A stretch of DNA of 64,000 nucleotides, from NCBI GenBank assembly GCA_025266875.1, contig JALLLT010000011.1, forward strand, positions 1 to 64,000. Reading direction: 5' to 3'. Below, in pieces: positions 46,226-57,292 of the stretch. A model generated the notes under the pieces. That model was not told where the DNA came from. It saw nothing but the letters and a program-made list of their open reading frames with translations, and did not search any database. Numbering within the stretch: position 1 is the stretch's first letter; each line of letters opens with the position of its first letter. The translations under genes were made by a program, and so were the position numbers. This DNA comes from Fennellomyces sp. T-0311. Taxonomy: Eukaryota; Mucoromycota; Mucoromycetes; Mucorales; Lichtheimiaceae.

Positions 46226-47925
46226 ATGGCCAAAACGACCGAAAGGAGTCCATTGCTGAATCAACCGCAAGTGCAACTCACCCCAACATGGGTCGAAGAA
46301 GGCAACTGGTTATTTCGTAAAAGTGTACCTGTATCCACTTTTTTTACGATCAGACTATTAGCAAACACTGCGGGCGTGCTTGCTCTCGGTCATCTCGTAG
46401 GTTACACGATGATAGGACATTGTATCACCAATGTATCAACAATTGCGGTTTCTAGGGATCCACTGAATTGGCAGCTTCTGCGCTTGCCGTTATGTACCTT
46501 ATGATTACCACATTTACGTTTACATATGGCTGCTCTAGCGCACTTGACACCCTCGTTTCTCAAGCATGGACGGGTGCGCAGGACAGAACACTCGTAGGCG
46601 TCCATCTGCAAAGGGCGTTTGTAATCCTGAGCCTGATGCATGTACCTGTCGCACTGCTGTGCCTTAATGCAAACCGTATCTTCCTGTCGATCGGCCAGGA
46701 GCCGGAGGTGGCACTCTACGCAGGTACATGGTTTATTCCTCTTAGGAGTCCGTTCGCTGGATGACTAATGTCATCAACTCCTTTTTCCTCCCCAACAAAA
46801 CCAGCCATTTATCTTCGCTATTATCTTATCGGAGCACCGGCATATGCATTTTTGTAAGACAACCTCAATGATATGCATGAGAACTGTGTACTGATAAATT
46901 TCAAAAATAGCGATGCAACGCGCAAATACTTGCAAGCCATCGGAGTGATGAGTGCCGCAACATATGCCGTCATGATTGCCTCACCTATTGGTATTGCTCT
47001 GACCTACGTTTTGGTATTCTGCGAACCGTTCAACCTCGGATTTGACGGTGTTCCCATTGCCGGCAGTATCACTTCGTGGTTGATGTTTTTCGTTATAGCT
47101 GTATTTGCTCGATTTTCGCCTGGCTATTACGAAGGGTGGGGTGGATGGAACCGCGCTTGCCTCAAAGATTGGGGTCTCTTTTTCCGATTTGCAATACCTG
47201 GCATTATCAACAGCTTTGTTGAGGTTGGGTCGTACGATCTCATCTCGTTCGGGGCCAGTTATTTGGGACGTGACGAGCTCGCAGCGCAATCCATCCTCAT
47301 GGTGATCCGAGACATTACCAACACTATGGGATGGGGCGTCTCGTCAGCTGCAGCAACACGCATTGGACATGCTGTAAGTGTCTTAATTATAGAATTTAAT
47401 TGTTGTGGATTGGATAATTTAATTTATTCCATTTAGCTCGGAAGCGGTAGACCTGCGGATGCTCAGCAAGCAGTTCGATGCAGTTATGGTCTGATTTTAG
47501 GCTTAGGCAGTATTGCGTCGGCAGTTCTTTTGGTTTGGTCCGAACGTCTAGCTTACTTGTTCACTCCTGACACAAGCATTGTGTTGGCTGTTGTTACTAT
47601 GCTACCCAAGTTCGCCGTTGGACAAATTTTCCTGGGTCTAGGGAATGTTTCAACAGGTATTTTACGAGGCGTCGGCCGACCGGATGTTTCAGCTTGGATC
47701 AACACAGTCATGTATTATGCAATTGGGCTTCCCGTCGCCTATATCTTAACCTTTAAGGCTGATTGGCAGCTGGACGGCCTGATGACTGGCCTATGCCTCG
47801 GGATCTTCCTTGTTTCTGGTGCCCACGTATTATACATTAGCGCCATTGATTGGCTTACTGTAACACAAAAGACTCAGGAGCGTATTCAACAGGAAGAGAG
47901 AAAAGTCAATGATGCATTTCCATAG
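46226..47925 (+). CDS. MATE-family multidrug/toxin efflux transporter, 479 aa
   Basis: A cation-coupled exporter of organic compounds in the plasma or vacuolar membrane. Exons 46226-46396, 46456-46723, 46805-46853, 46911-47373 and 47437-47925 join in frame. About twelve hydrophobic helices fall in two related halves. Family blocks include HLGSTELAASALAVMY, GCSSALDTLVSQAWTGAQ, LRYYLIGAPAYAF, SYDLISFGASYLGRDELAAQ and the second-half GILRGVGRPDVSAWIN. The length fits eukaryotic MATE proteins. It is followed 0.94 kb downstream by a paralogue on the same strand with matching early intron positions, consistent with tandem duplication. Substrate unknown. Confidence 0.94.
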
Positions 47926-48866
47926 TCAGCATCCGTTGCCATCCCTTTGACACACATATATGCCAACCACATATTGTGGAGTTCCTTAATTAGAAAATCG
48001 GTGTAGTCCTAAATCAATGCAGATGATAACCATCTCTTGTTCTTTGTACAGTGATCCATCATTTTTGTTTGTTGTATACGTAGATCATAACATCCTCCTG
48101 GTGACTGGTCCTCAAGAACAATGATGAAAAGCGAAACGTTTTTTCCCTCGTTATCCAACAATGGCGTCCGTTGCCATGCAATAGTAATTGCAGCCACGAA
48201 ATCGTTCTCGTCACCTAATTCAATCTCAATCATTGCAAAATCAAGCGTGAGATGCTCCTTTGCTTATGAGATGAATGCCCATCCATTCATCTGAAAGATA
48301 CTCGACTTCTGTGAGTGTACGCAACAAGCCGCAAAAGGGAAAAAATAATTATAGTAGTTCCACCAGTCAAAGGCATAAGGATTTTCCGTAAGTGTGCAAC
48401 AGTGACAACAATAATCAAACATGCAAGAAGCCCGTCGGATGGAAGGATTGGTACTTGGTGCAACCACAACAACGACTGCATGAACAAGTCAAAGTTACTT
48501 GTTCCGCTATAACGCACGAGTTTATTCCTCTCGCTCTCTCCGCGACTTCGGATCTGCCATGTAACGACAAAAGCTGATTCATTTGATATAATTGGTCAAC
48601 CGTGCATTCATAACCATTACTTAAAAAATATGAAACTGTTTTTTCCTTGGTCTTGAGTCTATTAGATAGATAAAGAAATGTGAATGTGTATGAGATCTGC
48701 CCCCACATGAGTACAAGGGAAAAAGCAGTACCGATAAAAATAACTAGGCAGCAGCGTCGTATATTGAGATAGCACCATATATATAAAAGCCAAACAACAA
48801 CAGCGGGTCTTTTTCTCTTTCTTTACTCTTTCTCCACCTTTACAAAACAACAGATCTCAACAAATA
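47926..48866. other. Intergenic between the two MATE genes
   Basis: Apart from the downstream gene's TATA box, I see no feature. Frames on the minus strand (about 48.3-48.7 kb) lack support. Confidence 0.5.
48778..48789 (+). promoter_or_regulatory. TATA box of the second MATE gene
   Basis: tatatataaaag lies 77 bp upstream of the ATG, followed by a CT-rich leader. Confidence 0.55.
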
Positions 48867-50453
48867 ATGACGGTGTCCCATAAACTTTGGGCCGAGGAAA
48901 CTCGCATGGATGAGCGTACTGCGTTAATTACGCGATTCAAGGACACTGGTGCAGCTGAGGATTTCTGGTGGCTCCTTAAAAAGGGATTGATGATCTCTGG
49001 CACAATTCTACTGCATCAAATTATGGAAATTACAACAATATCAATGGTTGGCCATTTGGTATGTTGTTGCATAACGACTGTTTGCAAGAAATCGGAAGAT
49101 AACACCTGGCAATCATAGGGCGCACAACAACTTGCCGCTGTTACATTGGCCAACATGTTGATTGCGGTCTTTGGTGCCTGTATAACAGCAGGTATAAGTA
49201 ATACCTTGGAAACATTATGCTCGCAGGCATACACAGGTGCCAAGGACAAGACAATGGTTGGCGTATACTTTCAACGCGTGTACTTTGTCCTTTGCGTTTG
49301 GTTTATACCGATGGGCATCGTACTTTGGAACGGCAAGCAAATACTACTCACATTGGGTCAAGAACCTGAATTGGCCGAGTATGCTGGTAATATTGATTTA
49401 TCATCAGTACTCACACGCAGTGGACACTCATATCAACCTTACGTTTTGATACGCACAGGTTCTTATCTGCGATGTATTTTTCCGAGTTTCATGTTGTATA
49501 TTACATTCGACGCCCACCGCAAGTACCTTCAAGTGCAAGGTGCAGTGGTGGCGTCCACCTGCATTATGATCGTGAGTGCACCTATGAACGCTGTCCTACA
49601 ATACTTCTTCATTTTTTACATGAAAATGGGGCTGATGGGTGCACCGCTTGCCATGTCGATTGTTTATCTATCAATGCTCGGATCACAATTGTACTATTCT
49701 CATTTTATCCGAACAAGTCCAGTGTGTTGCTGGGGCGGATGGTCTACACGATGCCTGCAGGATGTGAACTGGCGCGAATTTTTCAAGTTGATAATCTACA
49801 ATGCCTTTGTAATATGCTCCGAATATTACGTTGCCGAACTGTCGATTCTGGCGATCTCTTATCTCGGAGAGACCACGTTGATTGCTGCGGGATCCGTAGT
49901 ATTGCGTTCCCACATTAGTTCGCACGCGATTCCATTTGCGCTAGCCGCCGCCTCGGCCACACGTGTTGGATTACACATGGGTAAAGGATCGGCCAAGGGT
50001 GCACGTCAAAGCTTTCTGATGGGATGCTGGGTCTCGTTATTCTTGTCATTGCCGCTCTCACTCCTGTTTTGGTTATCCCGAGATTCCTTGCCTTACTTGT
50101 TTACAAAGGATGAGGTCGTGGCACAGCTTATCACGAACGCACTGCCTATTTTAGCCGCTTTCCAACTCGTTGGGATGTTGGCTGCACAAGCTTCGGGCGT
50201 TTTCAGAGGACTCGGTCGACAACAGATCTCCGCTTACATTTCCATTGTTGCCTTTTATTGCGTGGCACTCCCAATTGGTTACGTGCTCGTCTTTAAATCG
50301 GGATGGTCCATCAACGGCGTTTGGACTGCGTTCGGTATTGGCTACTTTGTTTATGCATTGGCACAAATCCTGTTTTTGTTGATGGTCGACTGGTCGGCTG
50401 AATGTGCCAAAGTTCATGAACATCTGGCTGCAGATGATTATCAGAAAGATTAG
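48867..50453 (+). CDS. MATE-family transporter, tandem paralogue, 484 aa
   Basis: Exons 48867-49058, 49119-49386 and 49459-50453 give a complete MATE protein with about twelve membrane helices. Matching landmarks to the upstream copy are MVGHLGAQQLAAVTLANML, GISNTLETLCSQAYTGAK, DAHRKYLQVQG and GVFRGLGRQQISAYIS. The first two introns are at the same positions as in the upstream gene, while later introns are absent here. The second intron (49387-49458) is 72 nt, a multiple of three, and has no stop, so its retention would add 24 residues rather than break the protein. Divergence between copies is considerable, so the duplication is not recent. Confidence 0.94.
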
Positions 50454-53400
50454 TTTTTCCCACTCTTTTGTAAACATACCCCCACACCCTGATTTTTTTG
50501 GTGTAAATCCGTTCTCTTTTTTTCTCGTAGTTGTATTTATGGGCACTGGTTTTTTTTGTGTTCATCAAGACTGTATAACATAAACAGTCAATGTGCCGCT
50601 CTATTGTATACTAAATATTATGAAAACTTTTTCGATAAAAATACCATGGCTACGAATAGCGACAATTCATTTATTTGCGAAATCTCGATTTCTTAAGCGT
50701 CAATATTTTACTGCTATATATATGATGCATCATAACAATTGGTTCCTTTTTTATTGGGCGGTCATACTGCTAAATGATGGGAGAAAGCGCGATAGAGCCT
50801 TGAAAAGTAAAAGCACTTTTACGGTAAAACTTTTGAAGTGTTATCTCCTTCAGCTATAACTTCGGTGCAGTTCATATATCCACAAATAATAGACAAACAG
50901 AAAAGCATCACACTTACGCATTGCTTGTATTACAAATAAAATGCGAAAAGCTGACTTTGGTTGGGGTAGTTTCTGAGTGAGACGAAGTTGATCAAGTAGC
51001 CTTGAAAGTCGATGGGTAACTATATATATATAATTTGATTATAGGACCTGTTTTGAGATGTTTTACATTATCTACTCATATCTCATAGCACCCTTCTGTC
51101 TCAAGTAGCTGATTACGACACAGATCCACGCCGGGCATGACTTTAGTATATGTACCACCTTCCTTATATATAGCGGAATTTCAAATATTAGTTCCTTGAA
51201 CCATTATTCGAGCTGTGGGTGTGTTAAAACTACTGACTTGTTGGAGACACCTCCAAAAATCGCGTCCAAGTACCATTACTCCGAATCGTACGCGTCATCG
51301 CCTTTGCCTGTTTCATGCCACTAATGCCACTTCCGACTCATCAAGGAAACTCACCACAGGCACCGAACGCCCACATGCACACTGTTGAAGGCTTAAACAC
51401 AAGCATTCGTAATTTTTTAAGGCTATCGGTTATACATAATTGTTTCTGCTGTATTGCGAATTAACTCGACTAGCTGTAAAGCCATAGAAGATTTTAGGTC
51501 TGCTCAGAGTACATACATATATATATATATATATATGATGTCATCTTTGTGGTATAATTGGTTTAGGTATAAATAAGAATATTGTGGGGAATTCAGTGAA
51601 CATCCATACGGTGATAAACATAAAAATAATGTTTTTCTGTATGAATGTAAGTGCATGATACAGATCCAAGTAAGGGTTTTACTTAATGATGTTTTTGGTA
51701 ATACTCGCTGACCTCAGCTTTCCGCTCTCGTCTGTTCCATTTACAGAATCAGATATGAAAAACCTGCCCGGCAGCAAGGAAAGGAGGAAGACAGAAGAAA
51801 GGATTCACCGTTGACATGAAGAAAAACAGAATAAGAAGCAATAAAGAACTTATCGGTAGGGATTCAAAGTAAAGTCGGAAGTACCTTTCCGTTACAATTG
51901 CCAAGTGTTAAGAAAAAATATCTCGCTTTTTCTGCTAAACTTTTTTCTTGCATTTTGTTTTCATATAAAATATGAAACTAAAGGCGACATATATCATGGT
52001 GACACTGGAACTGGTGGCTCCATCTGTTCGGTGAGTGCTTTGCCATGTTGATCTCGAGGTTTGTTTTATGGATCCGGTTCGAATTGCAACGTAAGTCAAA
52101 ACATTAAAGCAGTGCGCAGAGCCTTGGCCAGGAAATCTTCCAGTAGTCATGTACTGGTTTCGAGTGAGATGATGACTTTGGTAGGCGGTTCAGGATATGA
52201 GATATAAGATCATCGACAGCTAGCGGTAAGCAAAGTTTTAGGTGGAATTGAAAGCAATCATTTATGACGGCGGTTCATGTCAGGATTGAGTTGATATTGT
52301 GGGAATGGTGTTGTTTTCTGATAGGTGGCCAAGCGAGTTGATAGACAATACATCACAGTTGTTCGGTACGCGACATAGGTAACCACATGATTGGGTCGAT
52401 TCCATGCCTTTTGCAGCAACAGCTTAAGAACTTGGTAGGGCGATGGTTGCATCCGAAGCCATAGCTGCTCTGAATGTGCTTACGAATTGGTGCATGGTAT
52501 TGATTGTATTTTTCTTTGATAGCTCTGTAGAAAATTCATGTTACAACTGTTAGGTATCCTCACATTTGTAATCCATAAAAATCTTACAAGCAAAAAATAA
52601 TTGAACACCCAGTGTTGTATCCACAACATAATCATAGCTCATGCATCACTCACCCTTGTTGGCTTATTGACAACAGGTTACTTCAATTTTCCGATCTGCA
52701 GCTACATCCCTGTTCTTGATATGCGTTCTTTGTAATAACCTTGCATATCCTAGCGAAACCCACATAGCCTTAGTTAGCACAGCGGTTCTTGTGTCTTACG
52801 ACCACATTAATGATCTAACCCCTCGATAACAAGCCTTTATTATGTAAAGCGATGATTCAACGTACGAATAAATCCATGATTACTTGAATCTCGTCACTTG
52901 CCTCTCTTCTACTTTTATTGAGCATCGCATCCAGCTCAGCTTTTTTTATGCTTGTAATCTTATCAAGGTTCACTAAACTTACCCAGTATAGATACCATGG
53001 CTGAAAATACACCAAATGGTGTGGTGAGCCACTGCACTTATACGCATATTGGTGATCGGTCAAACGTCTACTCTACCACATTCCACCAGATGAACATTCC
53101 AGAAGAGTATTGATGACTAAGATCCAAACGGTACTACCTTACACCGGTTTCAAGGAAGCTGAATGATGTTCTACAGGACATGAACCTATCACAGAGTACA
53201 TGGAGTCGGTATCCGCCGTTGTCGCTAAAATATAGGTGAACACGCAGTCCAATACGACTTCAACCAAGTATCTTTGGTCCAGGAATGGATATTAGAATCT
53301 CCAGTTAAAGGTATAAAAGAGAGATTTTATCATTATAAACGAGACATAATTATTCAGATTCTCAACGAATTCTGTCTTGGTTAACTATTCTGTTATTCTA

Positions 53401-53652
53401 TCTCTCTCACCACAAATGGCGGCAGAAAACATGTTTGTGTGGTAAAGAATAAGTGCAATAAGCTCGTAAGTGCCTTTCAAAAAAACTAGTATAAGTTTCC
53501 AGTATAGAAGATTTAGTATTAGATACTACGAGGGGCAGCAGCTTATATGTATGCCATCACAAATTGCAAATGGTTTATTTTAAAGTAAGCTTAGCAGTAA
53601 CTAATACATGCACAGGTAATGGTATATCCAGCCCAACAACTTGTGTGAGGTC
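50454..53652. other. Gene-free region, about 3.2 kb
   Basis: I find no convincing gene. An (AT)n run lies at 51513-51536. Several short minus-strand frames (for example 51935-52150 and 52857-53063) have no recognisable content. Confidence 0.5.
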
Positions 53653-53811
53653 TTAGTCGCAGATACATTTGGGGCCAATAAAAGCATTATAGCCTTTGGT
53701 GCAGCCAGCAGCCTCATCTTCTGGGGTACAAGGACCGGGATACTCCTTCGCAGAGACTGTAGAAATAAGCAGGAGAGCCATGAAACCTAGGAGAGCAGTC
53801 GAGAAGCGCAT
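53653..53811 (-). CDS. Small secreted cysteine-containing peptide, 52 aa
   Basis: A single-exon ATG frame. Residues 1-21 (MRFSTALLGFMALLLISTVS and Ala21) form a textbook signal peptide ending in a small residue. The mature part is ~31 residues with four cysteines spaced C-x8-C-x11-C-x-C, ending PKCICD and then the stop. On the minus strand TATAAA (53879-53884) lies about 70 bp upstream, supporting real transcription. The family is not recognised. Fungal peptides of this kind serve as effectors, antimicrobial or surface peptides, but no role can be assigned from sequence. It stands alone in a gene-poor stretch. Confidence 0.65.
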   Translation of the reverse strand: MRFSTALLGFMALLLISTVSAKEYPGPCTPEDEAAGCTKGYNAFIGPKCICD

Positions 53812-56747
53812 GATCGAATAAACTTGATGGAGAGAGATTTGGATGATAATACGTATACATGAGCCAAACTTCCACTCTTTTATATCTTAAGCTGTCACAA
53901 AGTCATGGGTATGTGCGAAGCTTAATAGCCATACGTGAAAGGGGGTTCGCCATATGAGGATATGCAATTGCGGTGTCGTTTGTTTTTGAAAAGGAGTCCA
54001 AAAATTGTACATAAGCTATTGATGGGTAATATGCAAAATCGGAGCGGAGCTGACGGCTTCAGTTGGCGTTTAATGTTACACCCCCTGAACGTTTTGGCGT
54101 ATTCTTACAAAGTGGAGCGCATGACTTTCTATTCCTGTATCTGCATCTACTTTTTGAAAAGTTTACTTACTATGATAATATACTTACTGAAGATGTCATG
54201 TGAGAAAAAAGAATTAGCTGTATACAGACATATCAGGAAAAAAACATCAAAAGCGAGCTTTACACCATTCTTTCGCCAGTCACAGAAGACCGTTACATCT
54301 ACAGTTGTTCCCCTGATTTTTTCTAAGCGGATGGAGCACCAAAAACCGAGTAGAAAAAGGGAGAGGAAAAAGCGGGGGTTCAATCAAGAAAAGCCTCCTA
54401 TTTCATCTTGTAAATCACCATTTGGAGTCAGCTGCAGTGGTCATCTCTTTAATGATCTAGATATTTCATTCCTTGCCACCTTGTGCACTCGTATGTATGA
54501 TGTTGGAATACGTATAAAAAGTACCTTGTGCATATACGTAGACAAACCAAACAAGTTTCCAAAAATTCACGTAATCACGTGACCAATATCTCAAATTCCG
54601 GAAGGTAGAAACATGACATTTGTTCAAGTAAGCCACTTTTACTACAGATGGATACATTGGAATCTGTTCGGTATTGTATGTACGCATGCGTTGACGCAAA
54701 AGTTTCACATCGACTCGACCTACAAAACAAATGGGCTCAGTTTTGAGCTGCTTTATATTGTTAGTTTTAATGGCTGCAGATCTCCTATTGCATATTTGCT
54801 TTTAGGCGCGAATGAGTGTAATGTGCGACAGAACAGGCGGATGTCTTCCAGAATGGAATACATAAAGTATTTCCTTCGCAATTCGGCTCTAAAGGCGTCA
54901 CACCATCATACATGTTCATTAATAAATGTGCTGGACAGCCTAGAACAATCAAAAACATATTTGGTCATAGTGTAATGCGTCAATGCTATGGCATATCCTA
55001 CATTACATTGATCTGCGTCTGAAACAGTCCAATGTCCAAGGTCCAAAGTAGGATCCCGTTTGAAATTTCTTTGCGATCAAATCGCATACCTGATGCATAT
55101 ACATTATAATATGTATCCGGACATCCCACTTCCTGGTCGTATGTTAAATAGTGCATATGGCATTACAGGTATCATAAGAAGGCAAATTAACACAGTAAGT
55201 TATCTCATATTCTTTCTAGGATGAAATAAACAACGTATCTGATAAGAAAACTTTCATATCTTAGCAGCAAAAAAGCAGAACTTGAAAAGTATCACGTTTT
55301 ACCTTCCAGGATTTTGGGAAACTTATAGGGTTCGTGACTGGACTGTTTTTTCTACAACCACTTGCCTTTGATGAATCAAAATGAGGATGACTCGATCCAC
55401 TGTATACCAGAACTCATTGAAAAGTTGTATGATCCTAGGCTGATCGCCGTATGACATAATACTACCGTCAGATTGCTTCTCTTAGACTCAGTGTTTATTT
55501 GTACAAGCAGTGCTGGTAGTGAGCAAACATGCGTGGCCTCCAGCGAACGAAAAAAATGATGATCCGGATACTAGCAACAATAACGTAAGTGGTAAAGCAT
55601 ACGGAACGAATGTGGGCTTGCTGTTCAGGTCCAACGTTGACAAGTTTCGCTTGTGCCGGCCGTATGCCTTGATGCTTTGACGACTACCACGGCATTGAAT
55701 GAGTAGCAGCTTAAATTCTCTCGTCCGATGACGGAAATGACGGTCTGGCTCGTAAAAAATTGCCACTAAGAGCCAACGACATCAAGATCGAAGGTTTCTA
55801 ATAAACGACAAGATATAAAAAATTAAGGAAAGCTTTTATACCTCATGCATGACTGACACGTGTGGTGCTTAGAGATGGACGAAAAATATATGGGAACAAA
55901 ACCCGAAATAGGTAAAAAGAAGAGGTAGGGCTACTGGTAAGTACCAAACGAATATCGATAATAACAGGTTCGAGAAGTTACGGGTCGAATGCAGTGTCAA
56001 CAGTCAATGAGAGAAATAATACGTCGAATTAGTAAGACTATCACCGAAGTCTATCCACACTAAACGACCGTATTCCACAAAAATCAGAGTAAGAGACGAA
56101 AAACGACCTCGATTTATTATTGGTCAACTGCCCTTTTTATACCTATTCTCAAATAGGCAACACAACGATCTACGCTATGGCTAACTGAATGACAAACGAG
56201 GGTAAACGTGAGAGAATGACGGGGAAAGAATTACGGATAGAGTTGAGAGGTTATAGTTAAGTAGGACATAGAGCAAGAACTGCAGATATAGGAATCATGA
56301 CATAATAAAGGAAGATAAAAGAATGACCGAAGGAGCGTGAATGCGTGAGAAACAAGGACATAAGCATAAAGAAGTACCAAAAAGGAAATAACTTGAAAAG
56401 GACAGTAAATGGATCAAAAGGTCAGCATAATTAATGAGAGAACGTGCATAGAGGAATACGGTAACGTAAAGTGAAAGCGCGGGAAAAAGGTAAAAAGGGA
56501 CGGCAGAAAGCAAAGGCAGGGAAGGATGGTTACACCAGCGACGGGAAACCCTGCTTTCCCTGCTCACGTGACGGTGGATGAGGCCGGCAAGTCCACCACA
56601 CGTCGTATCATGACTGTAAGTATTTACTTGACAGCAGTTCTTTTGGTCAATCCTGACCGAGTGTCCAAGTGCCGTACGTTTCAATTCCAACTACAGTCCC
56701 ATAGTTCTCGAAATTAGGGGTTCCAATTATGACTCAGGTAGCAAGTG
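53812..56747. other. Gene-poor region, about 2.9 kb
   Basis: It holds long open frames without ATG starts (53935-54582 plus; 55488-55766 and 56295-56690 minus) that resemble nothing known. One GC-richer patch at 56526-56620 reads as a possible exon (MVTPATGNPAFPAHVTVDEA...) followed by gtaagt. Support is weak. Confidence 0.4.
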
Positions 56748-56839
56748 GGGGTCGTATAATTTGACGGTAAACTTTGATGGTAAATCTGACGGTAACGCCG
56801 GAATTACCATCAAAGTTTACCGTCAAACTATACGACCCC
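56748..56839. repeat. Foldback (near-perfect 36-bp inverted repeat, 20-nt loop)
   Basis: Arms 56748-56783 and 56804-56839 match at 35 of 36 positions. They contain ggggtcgtata and gacggtaaactttgatggta; the loop repeats gacggtaa. It lies only about 40 bp outside the left end of the Plavaka element and could be a tiny MITE or the footprint of another element. Confidence 0.85.
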
Positions 56840-57292
56840 AGCAGTACTTATAATATAAGCTCTTTAGATATTACCTTTGGTACATCCCAAACTGGCATAA
56901 ACCTTGTTAAGCTTTGCATGGTAACTTAGTTGCCATGACAAGCAGTTTGAACCCTTCAGTGCTCTGTTATGTCTTGCATGGTTACTTAGTTGCCGAAACG
57001 GATGTTTTTAGCCTTGTGGACCCTTGTTAAATACCCCAGGGTATATTAATAGCCTTTCGATGTCTTGTTACACGACTATGTATTATGTCAATGCCATTCT
57101 TTACATTTTGGGTATTGCATCGCTTTGCTATTCTCAAGTATTGTTTAGGATTATGTAGCGGTGACTTCAAGCATGATTAATTACCGCAACGCTTTTATAG
57201 GCCAACATTATACAAAGCCATGATTTATTCTTGGAATTTGTAAAGTAAATTTCTCACTGATACTTTGATTATAACCTACCTACTTGGTAACT

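Noticed and set aside
53935..54582. 215-codon plus-strand open frame
   Set aside because: It begins at GTG rather than ATG, has no recognisable domain, and is a basic, low-information sequence in gene-poor DNA.
56295..56690. 131-codon minus-strand frame and the overlapping 56526-56717 plus-strand frame
   Set aside because: The minus frame lacks an ATG. The plus frame has an ATG and a gtaagt, but no second exon or known family.
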